A stretch of DNA of 8,121 nucleotides from Pseudomonadota bacterium (GCA_021797365.1 JAJZZU010000096.1:1-8121); one strand, 5' to 3'; shown: positions 1 through 7,019, numbered from the stretch's first letter. Numbers and translations: made by a program. The notes: generated by a model from the letters alone, not told the origin.

Positions 1-1
1 G

Positions 2-193
2 CGTGCCGTGGTCCCTGGACACGGCCACTGGGCGATTTTGCATAGTTTGCTAGTCCAGTGCGGGACGGGCGGGAATTTGACAACCGATGCCCACATCGCC
101 GCACTTGCGCTCGAACATGGCTATACGATCTACTCCTCCGATCACGACTTTGGACGCTTTGGCGGAGTGCGCCATGTCGATCCCCTGCTCTAA
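2..193 (+). CDS. VapC-like PIN-domain toxin, C-terminal part (runs in from window edge)
   Basis: The reading frame is open from the first bases and ends at TAA 191-193, giving the last 63 residues of a protein that starts outside the window. The segment LTTDAHIAALALEHG followed by SSDHDFGRF and a terminal DPLL is the characteristic end of VapC-type PIN domains. The Asp codons at 86-88, 140-142 and 146-148 match the third and fourth conserved acidic positions that bind the catalytic metal. VapC proteins are small endoribonucleases that cut tRNA or other RNA and are held inactive by a VapB antitoxin encoded just upstream; that region is not visible here. A GTG at 8-10 lies in frame, but the preceding codons are open and the homologous domain continues upstream, so it is probably not the start. 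Nothing indicates a broken gene. Confidence 0.8.
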   Translation, partial: RAVVPGHGHWAILHSLLVQCGTGGNLTTDAHIAALALEHGYTIYSSDHDFGRFGGVRHVDPLL

Positions 194-447
194 AACCCCT
201 CAAAGCCGTTGCGAGACAAACCCTAACCCGTAGACAATATCTCCGACTCGCTAGTATCGCGACACGTTAATTTAATGGGTCAGCGCAATCGTGTGCGCGG
301 AAATGCCTCCCTAGGTTGCTTGGAGCGGAAATTATAGGCCTGTAAGAGCCATGATTCGGCGCGGGAAACCGGCATGATTTTCCGATAAAACACCAGCATT
401 GGCGGGCTTTCGTATTCCAACGATCATGATCACGACTTCTGGCGCTT
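194..447. other. Intergenic stretch, no gene recognised
   Basis: Between the VapC stop and the next + strand ORF I see no convincing coding frame, RNA gene or terminator. The only local structure is a 10-bp perfect palindrome GATCATGATC at 422-431, shortly before the putative GTG start at 448. Because the first third of the following ORF is itself doubtful, the truly non-coding stretch could reach to about 700. Confidence 0.4.
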
Positions 448-1248
448 GTGGTGCAGGTCGCGCACGCGGCGCTCACACCGCAAGGTCCATTGGGCGTGTG
501 TTGCGCGGAGTTTTATCCAGCGGCGGGACCTTTTCTGGCAACGGGAGCGTTTGCGAGCGATTTCGCCCAACTGCGCGCACGCGAGCAGCTTTCCAAGATC
601 AGGCGACAATGCGGAAAGGAACAGCTATGGGCGCAAGCCTCTTATGTAGGCGCTGCCGGGAACGTATCTGCCAAAGTGATCCGCCGATGCATACAGGGAT
701 GCCCACACGATATCCTCTACTGTGACATCCTTCGGCACGAAGGGCGTACGGTTGACAAACACTCCAAGTGGCCATTTAGAGAAACGCGAGAGGGACTTAT
801 AGGTGCGCTGAACGGTAGACAACCGCAAGATGCCCTGAGGGACGCAGTCGTTGATCTGATCGTCGACTCTTTACAGACTTATCGAGGGGGGCGCGGCGAC
901 GATCTGTATGCCCTTCACGACCTCAACATCGAGGACAAGCATATGCTTCTGCTGCCCACAATCAACATCAATAACGTACAAGGTGTCGAGTTTGTTGGGG
1001 CAGATGGGACCGTGGGCACCTTTGGCGGGTCCTCTTTCGGCGGCGATTTCTCAGGAACTGGCGCGCACTCCCGTATAGAAGCCGCCACAGACATAGTCGA
1101 AATTGTGAATTTTGGAAGCGCCGCCCTTGATCTACGTTTTGGAACGAAAACGTTCCATGGTCAGCCTGTTGTCCCCACGCTGCATCGAATCTCCCGCCTC
1201 GTGTCCACAACCGTAGAGACGGTCGAGAAATGTTTGAATCCTGCCTGA
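448..1248 (+). CDS. Hypothetical protein; conserved C-terminal two thirds, uncertain N-terminus
   Basis: This is an open frame of 266 codons starting at GTG 448 and ending at TGA 1246-1248. From about residue 85 onward it resembles a family of uncharacterised bacterial proteins that I know only by pattern. The visible hallmarks are KWPFRETREGL, then DDLYALHDLNIEDKHMLLLP around residues 150-165, a Gly-rich TFGGSSFGG stretch, and a GQPVVPTL segment near the C-terminus. Members usually begin with a helical region carrying a HNLRxALD-like motif before the PF segment. Here residues 1-80 (Cys, Arg and Ala rich) do not show it. The start may therefore be wrong, or the 5' part may have been altered by deletion or frameshift. 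No signal peptide or membrane helix is evident. The biochemical function of the family is unknown to me. The stop codon touches a 7-bp inverted repeat (1247-1261). Confidence 0.6.
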   Translation: MVQVAHAALTPQGPLGVCCAEFYPAAGPFLATGAFASDFAQLRAREQLSKIRRQCGKEQLWAQASYVGAAGNVSAKVIRRCIQGCPHDILYCDILRHEGRTVDKHSKWPFRETREGLIGALNGRQPQDALRDAVVDLIVDSLQTYRGGRGDDLYALHDLNIEDKHMLLLPTININNVQGVEFVGADGTVGTFGGSSFGGDFSGTGAHSRIEAATDIVEIVNFGSAALDLRFGTKTFHGQPVVPTLHRISRLVSTTVETVEKCLNPA

Positions 1249-1261
1249 ATCCTTAGGATTC
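1247..1261. repeat. Inverted repeat GAATCCT-T-AGGATTC at ORF end
   Basis: A perfect 7-bp inverted repeat with a single central base starts inside the stop codon of the 266-codon ORF. With no room for a loop and no T-run it is not a standard terminator. It could be a cruciform or a protein-binding site. Confidence 0.35.
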
Positions 1262-1350
1262 CCACGCTTATATCCTTTAACCAGCAGAGGCTCCATGAGA
1301 CGGGAGTTTCCTTCTGGTTGTCATCAAGCTTCATGCCTGTGAGATTGTTC

Positions 1351-1397
1351 ACGTAACGGCTAACGCTCAGCGCCCCCGCTGCATGCTGTTGTTAGGC
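1351..1397. other. attC-like recombination site (integron-type), short and imperfect
   Basis: Read on the - strand, the site starts with GCCTAAC (1397-1391), continues through a CAGCG/CGCTG stem with a 4-nt loop (1381-1368), and ends with GTTAGCC (1364-1358). The outer boxes pair at six of seven positions. An additional GTTACGT follows at 1357-1351. Integron attC sites are imperfect palindromes bounded by RYYYAAC and GTTRRRY. GCCTAAC and the + strand GTTAGGC at 1391-1397 fit these boxes well, but GTTAGCC deviates at one position. At under 50 bp the site is shorter than usual for attC, so it may be degenerate. It lies 19 nt after the stop codon of the DUF262 gene, a normal distance for a cassette. 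Confidence 0.35.
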
Positions 1398-1400
1398 AAG

Positions 1401-1418
1401 GACGTGCCGAAGCACATC
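1401..1418 (-). other. UUCG-tetraloop hairpin at the DUF262 stop codon
   Basis: On the - strand the first two bases of the stop codon begin a stem GATGTGC-TTCG-GCACGTC, with seven pairs and one mismatch. The UUCG loop is unusually stable. There is no T-run, so it may stabilise the 3' end of the mRNA rather than terminate transcription. Confidence 0.3.
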
Positions 1419-3120
1419 AGGACAGCCCTTGTAGCAGTTTGACAATGGCACTTCTTCGCTTGTCGTAGAACTCATCAAACGCATCAAATGCGTATGTTGA
1501 CATTTCCGGGATTATATGACGCGCTCTGAAAGTGGCATCCCGTGTCCTGATCCATTCTTCAAATGGCGTGGCGTTTTTCGACAAGTTCTCGGATTCGGTA
1601 AGTAATTGCAGGTTGGCGAGCAGGTTGTACTTGGCGATGTACGATTGAACCTTGGATTCATCGTAACCCCTCTCCTTTAGGAGCCGAACCCCAAACTGCG
1701 ACTGAGGAAAGATGTGATCCTCGTGGAACACGGCGTCCTTCCAGTCCCGGTCCGGGTAAATTAGGGAGAGGACGAGGTTAGTGTAGCGCCCCTGGTAGCT
1801 GTAGCCCATGATGCGCTCAATCTCGGGGTCGTTTAGGCTCGCCTCGATCCCCAGTGACCTATACAACTCGGCTGCGGGAAACGGGGAGTGGGGACCGCAA
1901 CCAGAAAGTAGTTCCCGTAGGCGTCCGAGGGTCGTGTCCGATGAGCCGCCGAAGGCGTTTTTCAGCGTCGAGAAAACGAACCAACGGCGGATCGCAACTT
2001 GGGCGTCGGCATCTTCGGACCTCGATGACGTGTCGAAAGAGTTGTCGCCTCGCTTTAGCAGGTAGAGGGCAATCGGAAGCAAGGCAAGCGGTGCAACGAC
2101 ATTCTTGGAGTTGAAGCCGAAGCGCGAAATCAGCCGCACCGTCGCCGCCAGGGCCGCCTTGATCTTCTCCCAATTCGCCTCGATCTTGCGCAGGTTGGTC
2201 TTACTGAAGTTCTTGACCTTGTACTGGATCGGCAGGTTCTCGGTGAGATAGAGGCTGGCCTTCAGCACGAAGTCCTTGCCGAAGTTGTACCCCGTCCCAA
2301 TATCGTTGAGCGAGTCGGTGAAGTCGTGGATTTCGCGCCGGGCGTCCAGTGTCTCCCACTTCGCCGTCGCCGTAGCCAGAAGCAGGTCGGAGTATTCGAG
2401 CGGCTGACCTGCCGAGTTTGCCCGCACGAAGACCTGCAACACCTTGTCGTAGTCCTGTGACTTCTCCTGGTAGTAGTTCCCCACCAGCGTCGTGTGGATA
2501 CGGTTGTGTAGACGGCCGATCAGCCTGTTGGCGTTGTCCGCATGGTCCTCGGAAAGCCCGGCCAGTCTCGCCCTCGTGTCCGCCTTCGCATCCTCGGCGT
2601 CCTCGAAGTCGAGGATGCGTCCGACGAGATACCACAGCTGCGGAGCTTCGCCCGACGGCTCGTCGCTCTCACGGAAGGCAAACCCGTAGGTGAGTTCTTC
2701 GGGGTTTTCGTCGTTCGATGTGGGCGGTTTTAGCAGGTTCAGATAGAGACGGGTCTTCCTCCAGCGGTAGTAGAAGTAGCGGTACGACCCCTTCAGCCCG
2801 ACGTACAGCGAGGTAATGCGCTGCTGGCCGTCCAGGACGAGGGTGATGTCCTTGGTGATCCCCGCCATGTTCGCCGGTGGGTTATGCGGGGAACCAGCGT
2901 CGAAGTCCCGAATGAACTCGTAGACCGGCCACTCGTCCTTGTTCTTCTGCTCCAGCGTCCAGTAGAGGAACGAGCCGATGGGGAAGTCCGCCATTATTGA
3001 GTCGAACAACCGCTCGATGCGGTCGGTCCCCCACACGAACTCTCGCTGGATCGCCGGAAGATAGATATCCCGGTTCACCTGGCGGATGATGTCGCTGACT
3101 CGAACGGGTATGTACTCCAC
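1417..3120 (-). CDS. DUF262 and HNH-nuclease (DUF1524-type) protein, GmrSD/SspE-like
   Basis: The 567-aa product has the complete DUF262 signature: LPAIQREFVW (21-30), FPIGSFLYW (46-54), LDGQQRITSLY (96-106) with the DGQQR nucleotide-binding motif, and FVRANSAGQPLEYSD (231-245). The C-terminal part carries an HNH-type nuclease site: HEDHIFPQSQF (466-476), then YNLLANLQLL (498-507) and ENLSKN (511-516). In characterised relatives (GmrSD Type IV restriction, SspE of phosphorothioate systems, BrxU), the DUF262 part hydrolyses NTP and the HNH part cuts or nicks DNA, often depending on DNA modification. The natural target here cannot be told from sequence. I chose the GTG at 3120 because AAAGGGG lies 5-11 nt upstream and the domain begins immediately. 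No partner gene is attached, so it appears to act alone. Its boundaries resemble those of an integron cassette. Confidence 0.9.
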   Translation of the reverse strand: MEYIPVRVSDIIRQVNRDIYLPAIQREFVWGTDRIERLFDSIMADFPIGSFLYWTLEQKNKDEWPVYEFIRDFDAGSPHNPPANMAGITKDITLVLDGQQRITSLYVGLKGSYRYFYYRWRKTRLYLNLLKPPTSNDENPEELTYGFAFRESDEPSGEAPQLWYLVGRILDFEDAEDAKADTRARLAGLSEDHADNANRLIGRLHNRIHTTLVGNYYQEKSQDYDKVLQVFVRANSAGQPLEYSDLLLATATAKWETLDARREIHDFTDSLNDIGTGYNFGKDFVLKASLYLTENLPIQYKVKNFSKTNLRKIEANWEKIKAALAATVRLISRFGFNSKNVVAPLALLPIALYLLKRGDNSFDTSSRSEDADAQVAIRRWFVFSTLKNAFGGSSDTTLGRLRELLSGCGPHSPFPAAELYRSLGIEASLNDPEIERIMGYSYQGRYTNLVLSLIYPDRDWKDAVFHEDHIFPQSQFGVRLLKERGYDESKVQSYIAKYNLLANLQLLTESENLSKNATPFEEWIRTRDATFRARHIIPEMSTYAFDAFDEFYDKRRSAIVKLLQGLS

Positions 3121-3130
3121 AGAATCCCCT

Positions 3131-3139
3131 TTGCCTAAC
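3131..3139 (-). other. GTTAGGC core-like box ahead of the DUF262 gene
   Basis: The + strand TTGCCTAAC here is the exact inverted copy of GTTAGGCAA at 1391-1399 on the other side of the gene. On the - strand GTTAGGC (3139-3133) comes 12 nt before the GTG start, directly followed by the ribosome binding site. That is where the recombination core lies at the head of an integron cassette. Further out, AGTTAGTC at 3219-3226 could form a weak outer partner, but inner pairing boxes are missing. Confidence 0.35.
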
Positions 3140-3155
3140 TAAAATTCGACGTCCT

Positions 3156-3177
3156 AAAAGGCCCGTCCATACGGGCC
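3156..3177 (-). terminator. Intrinsic-terminator-shaped hairpin upstream of the DUF262 gene
   Basis: On the - strand GGCCCGT-ATGG-ACGGGCC forms a perfect 7-bp GC-rich stem with a 4-nt loop, followed at once by TTTT. The T-run is short, so strength is uncertain. It lies 35 nt ahead of the GTG start and would stop leftward transcription before the gene. It could act as an attenuator for the DUF262 gene or as the end of a preceding - strand transcript. Confidence 0.4.
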
Positions 3178-3216
3178 CATTGGGGCTTGATAAAAACTTA
3201 ACACCTGTTTATTCGT

Positions 3217-3245
3217 ACAGTTAGTCTTTTTCGTGTAGCAGTCAA
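3217..3245 (-). promoter_or_regulatory. Possible weak promoter for leftward transcription
   Basis: On the - strand TTGACT (3245-3240) matches five of six bases of the sigma-70 -35 box. The hexamer 17 nt later, AACTGT, is a poor -10 box. If used, transcription would begin upstream of the hairpin at 3156-3177. This is a tentative call from consensus matching only. Confidence 0.2.
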
Positions 3246-3324
3246 CTGAGGTAGCGCATGTTAAATCGTACCCTAAAGGCGTCACCGATTCGCGGCCTAA
3301 TGGAGCCACGGCAAGGTGGCCTTT

Positions 3325-3360
3325 CCCCGATTTCGGATGGGTTCGTTTTACGGGGTTTTT
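3325..3360 (+). terminator. Terminator-like stem with T5 tail
   Basis: CCCCG at 3325-3329 can pair with CGGGG at 3351-3355, directly followed by TTTTT. The stem has only five pairs and the loop is 21 nt, so this is a weak candidate. No clear + strand gene precedes it. Confidence 0.2.
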
Positions 3361-3398
3361 GGCAAACTGACAAGAGCTTCGACATACCATCCCGTGAG

Positions 3399-3438
3399 GG
3401 CGGGGCGGCAGACGTAGAGGGCCGCCCCGCCGGCGGGG
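3399..3438. repeat. GC-rich hairpin with alternative overlapping palindrome
   Basis: GGCGGGGCGGC (3399-3409) pairs perfectly with GCCGCCCCGCC (3421-3431) across an 11-nt loop. The right arm also belongs to CCCCGCCGGCGGGG (3425-3438), a perfect 14-bp palindrome. The two structures share bases and exclude each other. Function is unknown. Confidence 0.5.
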
Positions 3439-3814
3439 TGAAGGAGAGGTGCGGTTTAGGAAGAAGGCGCAGGATGGGGAGAGGATGGCGCGGGGCCCGC
3501 AGGCTGCACCTGTGCTGCGAGCACATCGGAGCTTCTCAACGGGCCGTGAGGTCGGACTTCTCATCGATTCTGTTCTTGTACGCGCTCAGCTGGCGCGGCG
3601 GGGTTGCCCCCCAAGGACGTAGTAGCAAACCAAACTACGGTGACAAGCGTCAATACCTACTTTTCTAGGCTGCCCCCGCCGAGATCCTGGCTTTGAGGCG
3701 TACGGTGCTAATTCCCAAAATGGCAGCCGCGTCCTTATCAAATCCGATCCTCATTGTTCGGCCCTAGTAAAAAATCAATGTGGATATTTTGTGGCGTGGC
3801 AAGCAATATGTGGC

Positions 3815-3953
3815 GACGAATAGCTAATTTTTGCAAGAGTTTTCCGAAAGGTGATCGCGTCAGTGATCGTGGGTCACGATTAGCAATCCTTTTTCTGGCG
3901 CGTGGGATGGGGTGAGTAAGCTGACGGCAACCGTTGTATGATGACGAATAGCT
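3815..3953. repeat. Direct repeat GACGAATAGCT and hairpin ATCGTG-GGT-CACGAT before the 3978 gene
   Basis: An exact 11-bp direct repeat occurs at 3815-3825 and 3943-3953. Between the copies lie two GTGATCG repeats (3851-3857 and 3863-3869) and a perfect 6-bp inverted repeat with a 3-nt centre (3866-3880). The second 11-bp copy ends 24 nt before the ATG at 3978. The layout could be an operator region, but no regulator is visible in the window. Confidence 0.35.
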
Positions 3954-3977
3954 TGAACTGGGGACAATGGGGGCAGA

Positions 3978-4805
3978 ATGCTCGGCGGCGGACGGTGGAA
4001 TACCAAGTCGAGGCTCCGAAAGCAGCTCCCGATATTTTTTCTGACTAGACCGAGCGGGCCCGCAACCGCTTTGTACGCCGTCCCGGTTGTATTCGGACTT
4101 GTGGCGCTTCTGACCAAGAACCCCATTTTCCGCACACTGGTGCCCTTGGCGGTTCCCTTGATAACCTTTCTCGGTATCGCGTGGTGGACCGACTTTAGGG
4201 AGAGGCGGGCACTGCTTTCCGAGATGAGGGAAAATGCGGATGCACTACTCATGACATGCCGGCAGTTTATTGAGCGGGACATTGACAAATGGCGCGCAGA
4301 CCCGGCTACCGTGTCCCTTATGCCGCAAGTGACGTCATCCGTTTGGGAGTCCATTACCGAGCGTGCGCATTCGGACGCCAGCGTGCGAATCGTGGGGCGT
4401 CAGAATAGCCGACTCTCTCAGATTTATGCTCGAATCCGTGACCGGCCTATTATGACGGGCACAATCCTGCGGCGGGCGAGCTGGTCTTGGGATGCCTTGG
4501 CGGCGCCGAACGGACATCCGTGGGACCCCCATCTTCCTCGCAATATATTTCAATGTGGCCTGTTTTACCTGGGCCTCGCGGAGACCCTATACAGGTTTTT
4601 GGCAGACTCCAACACCTGGTTCGCTCCTCAAACTTGTCGTGAACAGGGGCCATGGGTTGTGAAGGCCCGCACCTTTCTGAAAGAGGCGGACATCGCGTGG
4701 ACCGAGCATTTGGTAGCGAACCCCGACCAGGACGCGAAGGAGAGAAAGGCGATCTTTGACAAACGGCTCGACGAATTGCGGGACATTTATCGTCGAACTA
4801 CCTGA
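3978..4805 (+). CDS. Unrecognised protein with two N-terminal membrane helices
   Basis: The product is 275 aa and I do not recognise its family. After a short basic N-terminus (about 1-27), two hydrophobic stretches at about 29-46 (ALYAVPVVFGLVALL) and 52-70 (TLVPLAVPLITFLGIAW) are separated by a tight KNPIFR turn, forming a probable helical hairpin. WTDFRERR follows, so by the positive-inside rule both ends should be cytoplasmic. The remaining 200 residues look soluble and mixed helical, with Trp-rich patches (SWSWDAL at 168-174) and a charged C-terminus. No catalytic motif or signal cleavage site is evident. The ATG at 3978 is chosen because GGGGG lies 4-8 nt upstream; another ATG at 3967 is out of frame. 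The gene converges on hsdR, with 42 nt between the stops. Two-helix proteins with a soluble domain occur among anti-phage effectors, but that role is only inferred from location. Confidence 0.7.
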   Translation: MLGGGRWNTKSRLRKQLPIFFLTRPSGPATALYAVPVVFGLVALLTKNPIFRTLVPLAVPLITFLGIAWWTDFRERRALLSEMRENADALLMTCRQFIERDIDKWRADPATVSLMPQVTSSVWESITERAHSDASVRIVGRQNSRLSQIYARIRDRPIMTGTILRRASWSWDALAAPNGHPWDPHLPRNIFQCGLFYLGLAETLYRFLADSNTWFAPQTCREQGPWVVKARTFLKEADIAWTEHLVANPDQDAKERKAIFDKRLDELRDIYRRTT

Positions 4806-4847
4806 ATGGCGCTATTCGAACAACGGCAAGCACCCTATTCCCGTTCT

Positions 4848-7019
4848 CTACACAGCCCACTGCGCAGATAGCAATGCGGCCTGCTCCAATACCGTTTGGG
4901 TGGCCTTTTCCTGCTTATCGGGCGGGTAGCCGTATTTGCGCAGGATGCGCTTGACGATCACGCGCAGGTTGGCGCGGACGTTCTCGCGCACGGTCCAGTC
5001 GATGGTGACGTTCTTTTTGACGGTCGCGACAAGTTCCCGGGCGATATCGACGAGGGTCGGTTCCCCCAAGACCTTGACCGCGCTGTCGTTAACTTCCAGC
5101 GCATCGTAGAAGGCCAGTTCGTCCTCCGTGAGATGCAAGGCCTCGCCGCGCGCGTGGGCCCGACGCAGGTCTTTCGCGAGCGCGATCAGCTCCTCGATCA
5201 CCTGGGCGGTTTCGATAGCACGGTTCTGGTATTTGCGGATCGCCTGCTCGAGGAGATCGGCAAAGGAGCGGCCCTGGACGATGTTGCGCCGGGCGCGGTT
5301 TTTGATCTCGCCCTTCAAGAGCTTTTGCAAGAGTTCCACCGCGAGATGGCGCTGCGGTAGGGCGCGCACCTCGGACAAGAATTCATCGGACAGGATGGAG
5401 AGATCGGGTTTGGGGAGACCTGCGGCCGCGAAGATGTCGATGACGTCTTCGGAGGCCACGGCCTGCGCGATGATCTGGCGGATGGCGTGATTCAGATCCT
5501 CGTCGCTCTGGCGCTCCCCCGGCACGCCCTTGGCGAGCACCGCCTGAAAGAACCCGACATCCTCCCGGATGACCAGCGCCCGCTCGTGGGGTACGGCGAG
5601 CGCAAAGGCCTTCGAGACATCGGTCACGGCCCGCAGGAGGCGGGCCTTGCCGTCTTGCTGGGCGAGGATATGGTCCTGGGCGGCCGGTAAGAGCGAGAGC
5701 CGCTCCTGGGGAGTACCGGTGACCCACTTCGACCAATCGAAGGGGTGAAAGAGGCCGCGGCAGATCTCGTAGTGCTTCAAAAGCGCGGCGACGGCCTCGT
5801 CCTGGTCGAGGGCGGTTTTCCCCCGACCTCCGCTTTCGGTATAGGTGGCCAGGGCGGCCTTCAATTCATCGGCCAAGCCCAGGTAATCGACCACCAGGCC
5901 GCCGGGCTTGTCCTTAAAGACCCGGTTCACGCGGGCAATGGCCTGCATGAGGCCATGACCGCGCATGGGCTTATCCATATAGAGGGTATGGAGGCTTGGG
6001 GCATCAAAGCCCGTAAGCCACATATCGCGCACCAAGACGATCCGGAAGGGGTCTTTCGGGTCGCGAAAGCGCTGGGCCAAGGCCTCGCGCCGAGGCTTGT
6101 TGCGGATATGGGGCTGCCAGTCCAGGGGATCGGTGGCCGAGCCCGTCATGACGACCTTGAGGGCGCCTTGATCGTCGCCTTCCCCCACCCAGGCCGGGCG
6201 CAGTTTCGCGATCGCGTTATAGAGCGCGATACAGATCCGGCGGCTCATGCACACCACCATGGCCTTGCCGTCCAAGGCGGCGAGCCGGTCCTCGAAGTGC
6301 GCCACGAGGTCCCGGGCGATGAGATGGACGCGGGCCTTAGCCCCGACGACCGCCTCCAGCCGCGCCCATTGGGTCTTCAGGCGCTCCTTGCGTTCCGCCT
6401 CCTCGCCCTCGGTGATCTCCTCGAACCGGGGGTCGATCTTGGGGCGTTCGGAGGCCTTCAGGGCGAGCTTGGCGAGCCGGCTTTCATAGTAGATGGGGAC
6501 CGTGGCGCCGTCGGCGACCGAGCGCTGGATGTCATAGACGCTGATGTAGTCGCCGAAGACCGCCCGGGTGTTGGCATCGGTCTTCTCGATCGGGGTCCCG
6601 GTAAAACCGATGAACGAGGCATGCGGCAGCGCATCGCGCATATGGCGGGCGTAGCCGTCGATGAAGTCGTACTGGCTGCGGTGGGCCTCATCGGCGATCA
6701 CGACGACGTTGTGCCGCTTCGAGAGCACTGGGTGGCGGTCGCCCTTCTCCTCGGGAAAGAACTTCTGGATGGTGGTGAAGATCACCCCGCCGGCCGAGAC
6801 CCTCAATCGCGCGCGCAGATCCGCGCGGTCGCGCGCCTGCACCGGCGGCTGGCGTAGCAGATCGCGGCACCGGGCGAAGGTGGCGAAAAGCTGATCATCC
6901 AGATCATTGCGGTCGGTCAACACGACGATGGTGGGGTTGTCCATGGCCGGATGGAGGATGACACGCCCGGCATAGAAGGCCATGGTGAGGCTTTTGCCCG
7001 ACCCTTGCGTGTGTGCCAC
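4848..7019 (-). CDS. hsdR: Type I restriction enzyme R subunit, helicase/translocase and C-terminal part (split hsdR)
   Basis: This ORF holds the ATP-driven DNA translocase of a Type I restriction enzyme. Motifs appear in the usual order: HTQGSGKS Walker A (3-10), [13 protein letters not shown] (32-44), [15 protein letters not shown]-box motif II (109-119), GFTGTP motif III (138-143), and the motif V/VI block from LTGFDAPSL (335-343) to QAIARVNR (359-366). The helical C-terminal region that contacts the methylase core (about 400-723) is complete and ends in TAG at 4848. The apparent GTG at 7019 lies inside the Walker A region, has no N-terminal nuclease before it, and is most likely an artefact of a frameshift from the ORF at 6917-7981. 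Joined to that ORF, the protein would be about 1043 aa, near the length of EcoR124I HsdR. Alone it could not cut DNA. Confidence 0.9.
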   Translation of the reverse strand: MAHTQGSGKSLTMAFYAGRVILHPAMDNPTIVVLTDRNDLDDQLFATFARCRDLLRQPPVQARDRADLRARLRVSAGGVIFTTIQKFFPEEKGDRHPVLSKRHNVVVIADEAHRSQYDFIDGYARHMRDALPHASFIGFTGTPIEKTDANTRAVFGDYISVYDIQRSVADGATVPIYYESRLAKLALKASERPKIDPRFEEITEGEEAERKERLKTQWARLEAVVGAKARVHLIARDLVAHFEDRLAALDGKAMVVCMSRRICIALYNAIAKLRPAWVGEGDDQGALKVVMTGSATDPLDWQPHIRNKPRREALAQRFRDPKDPFRIVLVRDMWLTGFDAPSLHTLYMDKPMRGHGLMQAIARVNRVFKDKPGGLVVDYLGLADELKAALATYTESGGRGKTALDQDEAVAALLKHYEICRGLFHPFDWSKWVTGTPQERLSLLPAAQDHILAQQDGKARLLRAVTDVSKAFALAVPHERALVIREDVGFFQAVLAKGVPGERQSDEDLNHAIRQIIAQAVASEDVIDIFAAAGLPKPDLSILSDEFLSEVRALPQRHLAVELLQKLLKGEIKNRARRNIVQGRSFADLLEQAIRKYQNRAIETAQVIEELIALAKDLRRAHARGEALHLTEDELAFYDALEVNDSAVKVLGEPTLVDIARELVATVKKNVTIDWTVRENVRANLRVIVKRILRKYGYPPDKQEKATQTVLEQAALLSAQWAV

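Larger units (their letters stand above)
3246..3977. other. Long structured intergenic region, no confident gene
   Basis: Open frames of 136 codons exist on both strands (3258-3668 + and 3154-3564 -), but they overlap each other almost completely. Both have Arg/Gly/Ser-rich translations without domains, and neither has a clear ribosome binding site. I do not accept either as a gene. The 3300-3640 part is dense in hairpins: GCCAC/GTGGC (3305-3320), CCCCG/CGGGG followed by T5 (3325-3360), an 11-bp GC stem (3399-3431), a 14-bp palindrome (3425-3438), GTGCT/AGCAC (3512-3524), GGGG/CCCC (3600-3610) and CGTAGT/ACTACG (3618-3639). The part after 3700 is more AT-rich and presumably holds the control region of the 3978 gene. 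Confidence 0.45.

Noticed and set aside
399..725. 108-codon + strand open frame overlapping the 5' part of the 266-codon ORF
   Set aside because: It has no recognisable motif and stops before the conserved region. It could reflect a damaged 5' end, but I cannot support it as a gene.
1161..1352. 63-codon - strand open frame beginning next to the attC-like site
   Set aside because: The position would suit a cassette gene, but the frame overlaps the conserved end of the 266-codon ORF and shows no recognisable domain.
3133..3226. Second complete attC site between GCCTAAC (3133-3139) and AGTTAGTC (3219-3226)
   Set aside because: Only the outer boxes pair. The sequence next to them shows no matching inner boxes, so it is not called as a full site.
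3154..3564. 136-codon - strand open frame
   Set aside because: It runs through the terminator-shaped hairpin at 3156-3177, shows no recognisable domain and lacks a clear ribosome binding site.
3258..3668. 136-codon + strand open frame
   Set aside because: It overlaps an equally long antisense frame, its translation is Arg/Gly rich without any motif, and it crosses many perfect hairpins.
3860..4354. 164-codon - strand open frame
   Set aside because: It is antisense to the start of the two-helix membrane protein gene, which has the better ribosome binding site and a coherent membrane topology.
5745..6857. 370-codon + strand open frame antisense to hsdR
   Set aside because: It lies fully opposite the helicase motifs of hsdR. 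Its composition is what a GC-rich gene produces on its complement, and it shows no domain of its own.
7009..7015. Programmed ribosomal frameshift joining the two hsdR halves
   Set aside because: No slippery heptamer or clear downstream stimulatory structure is visible, and frameshifting inside Walker A is not an established HsdR feature.
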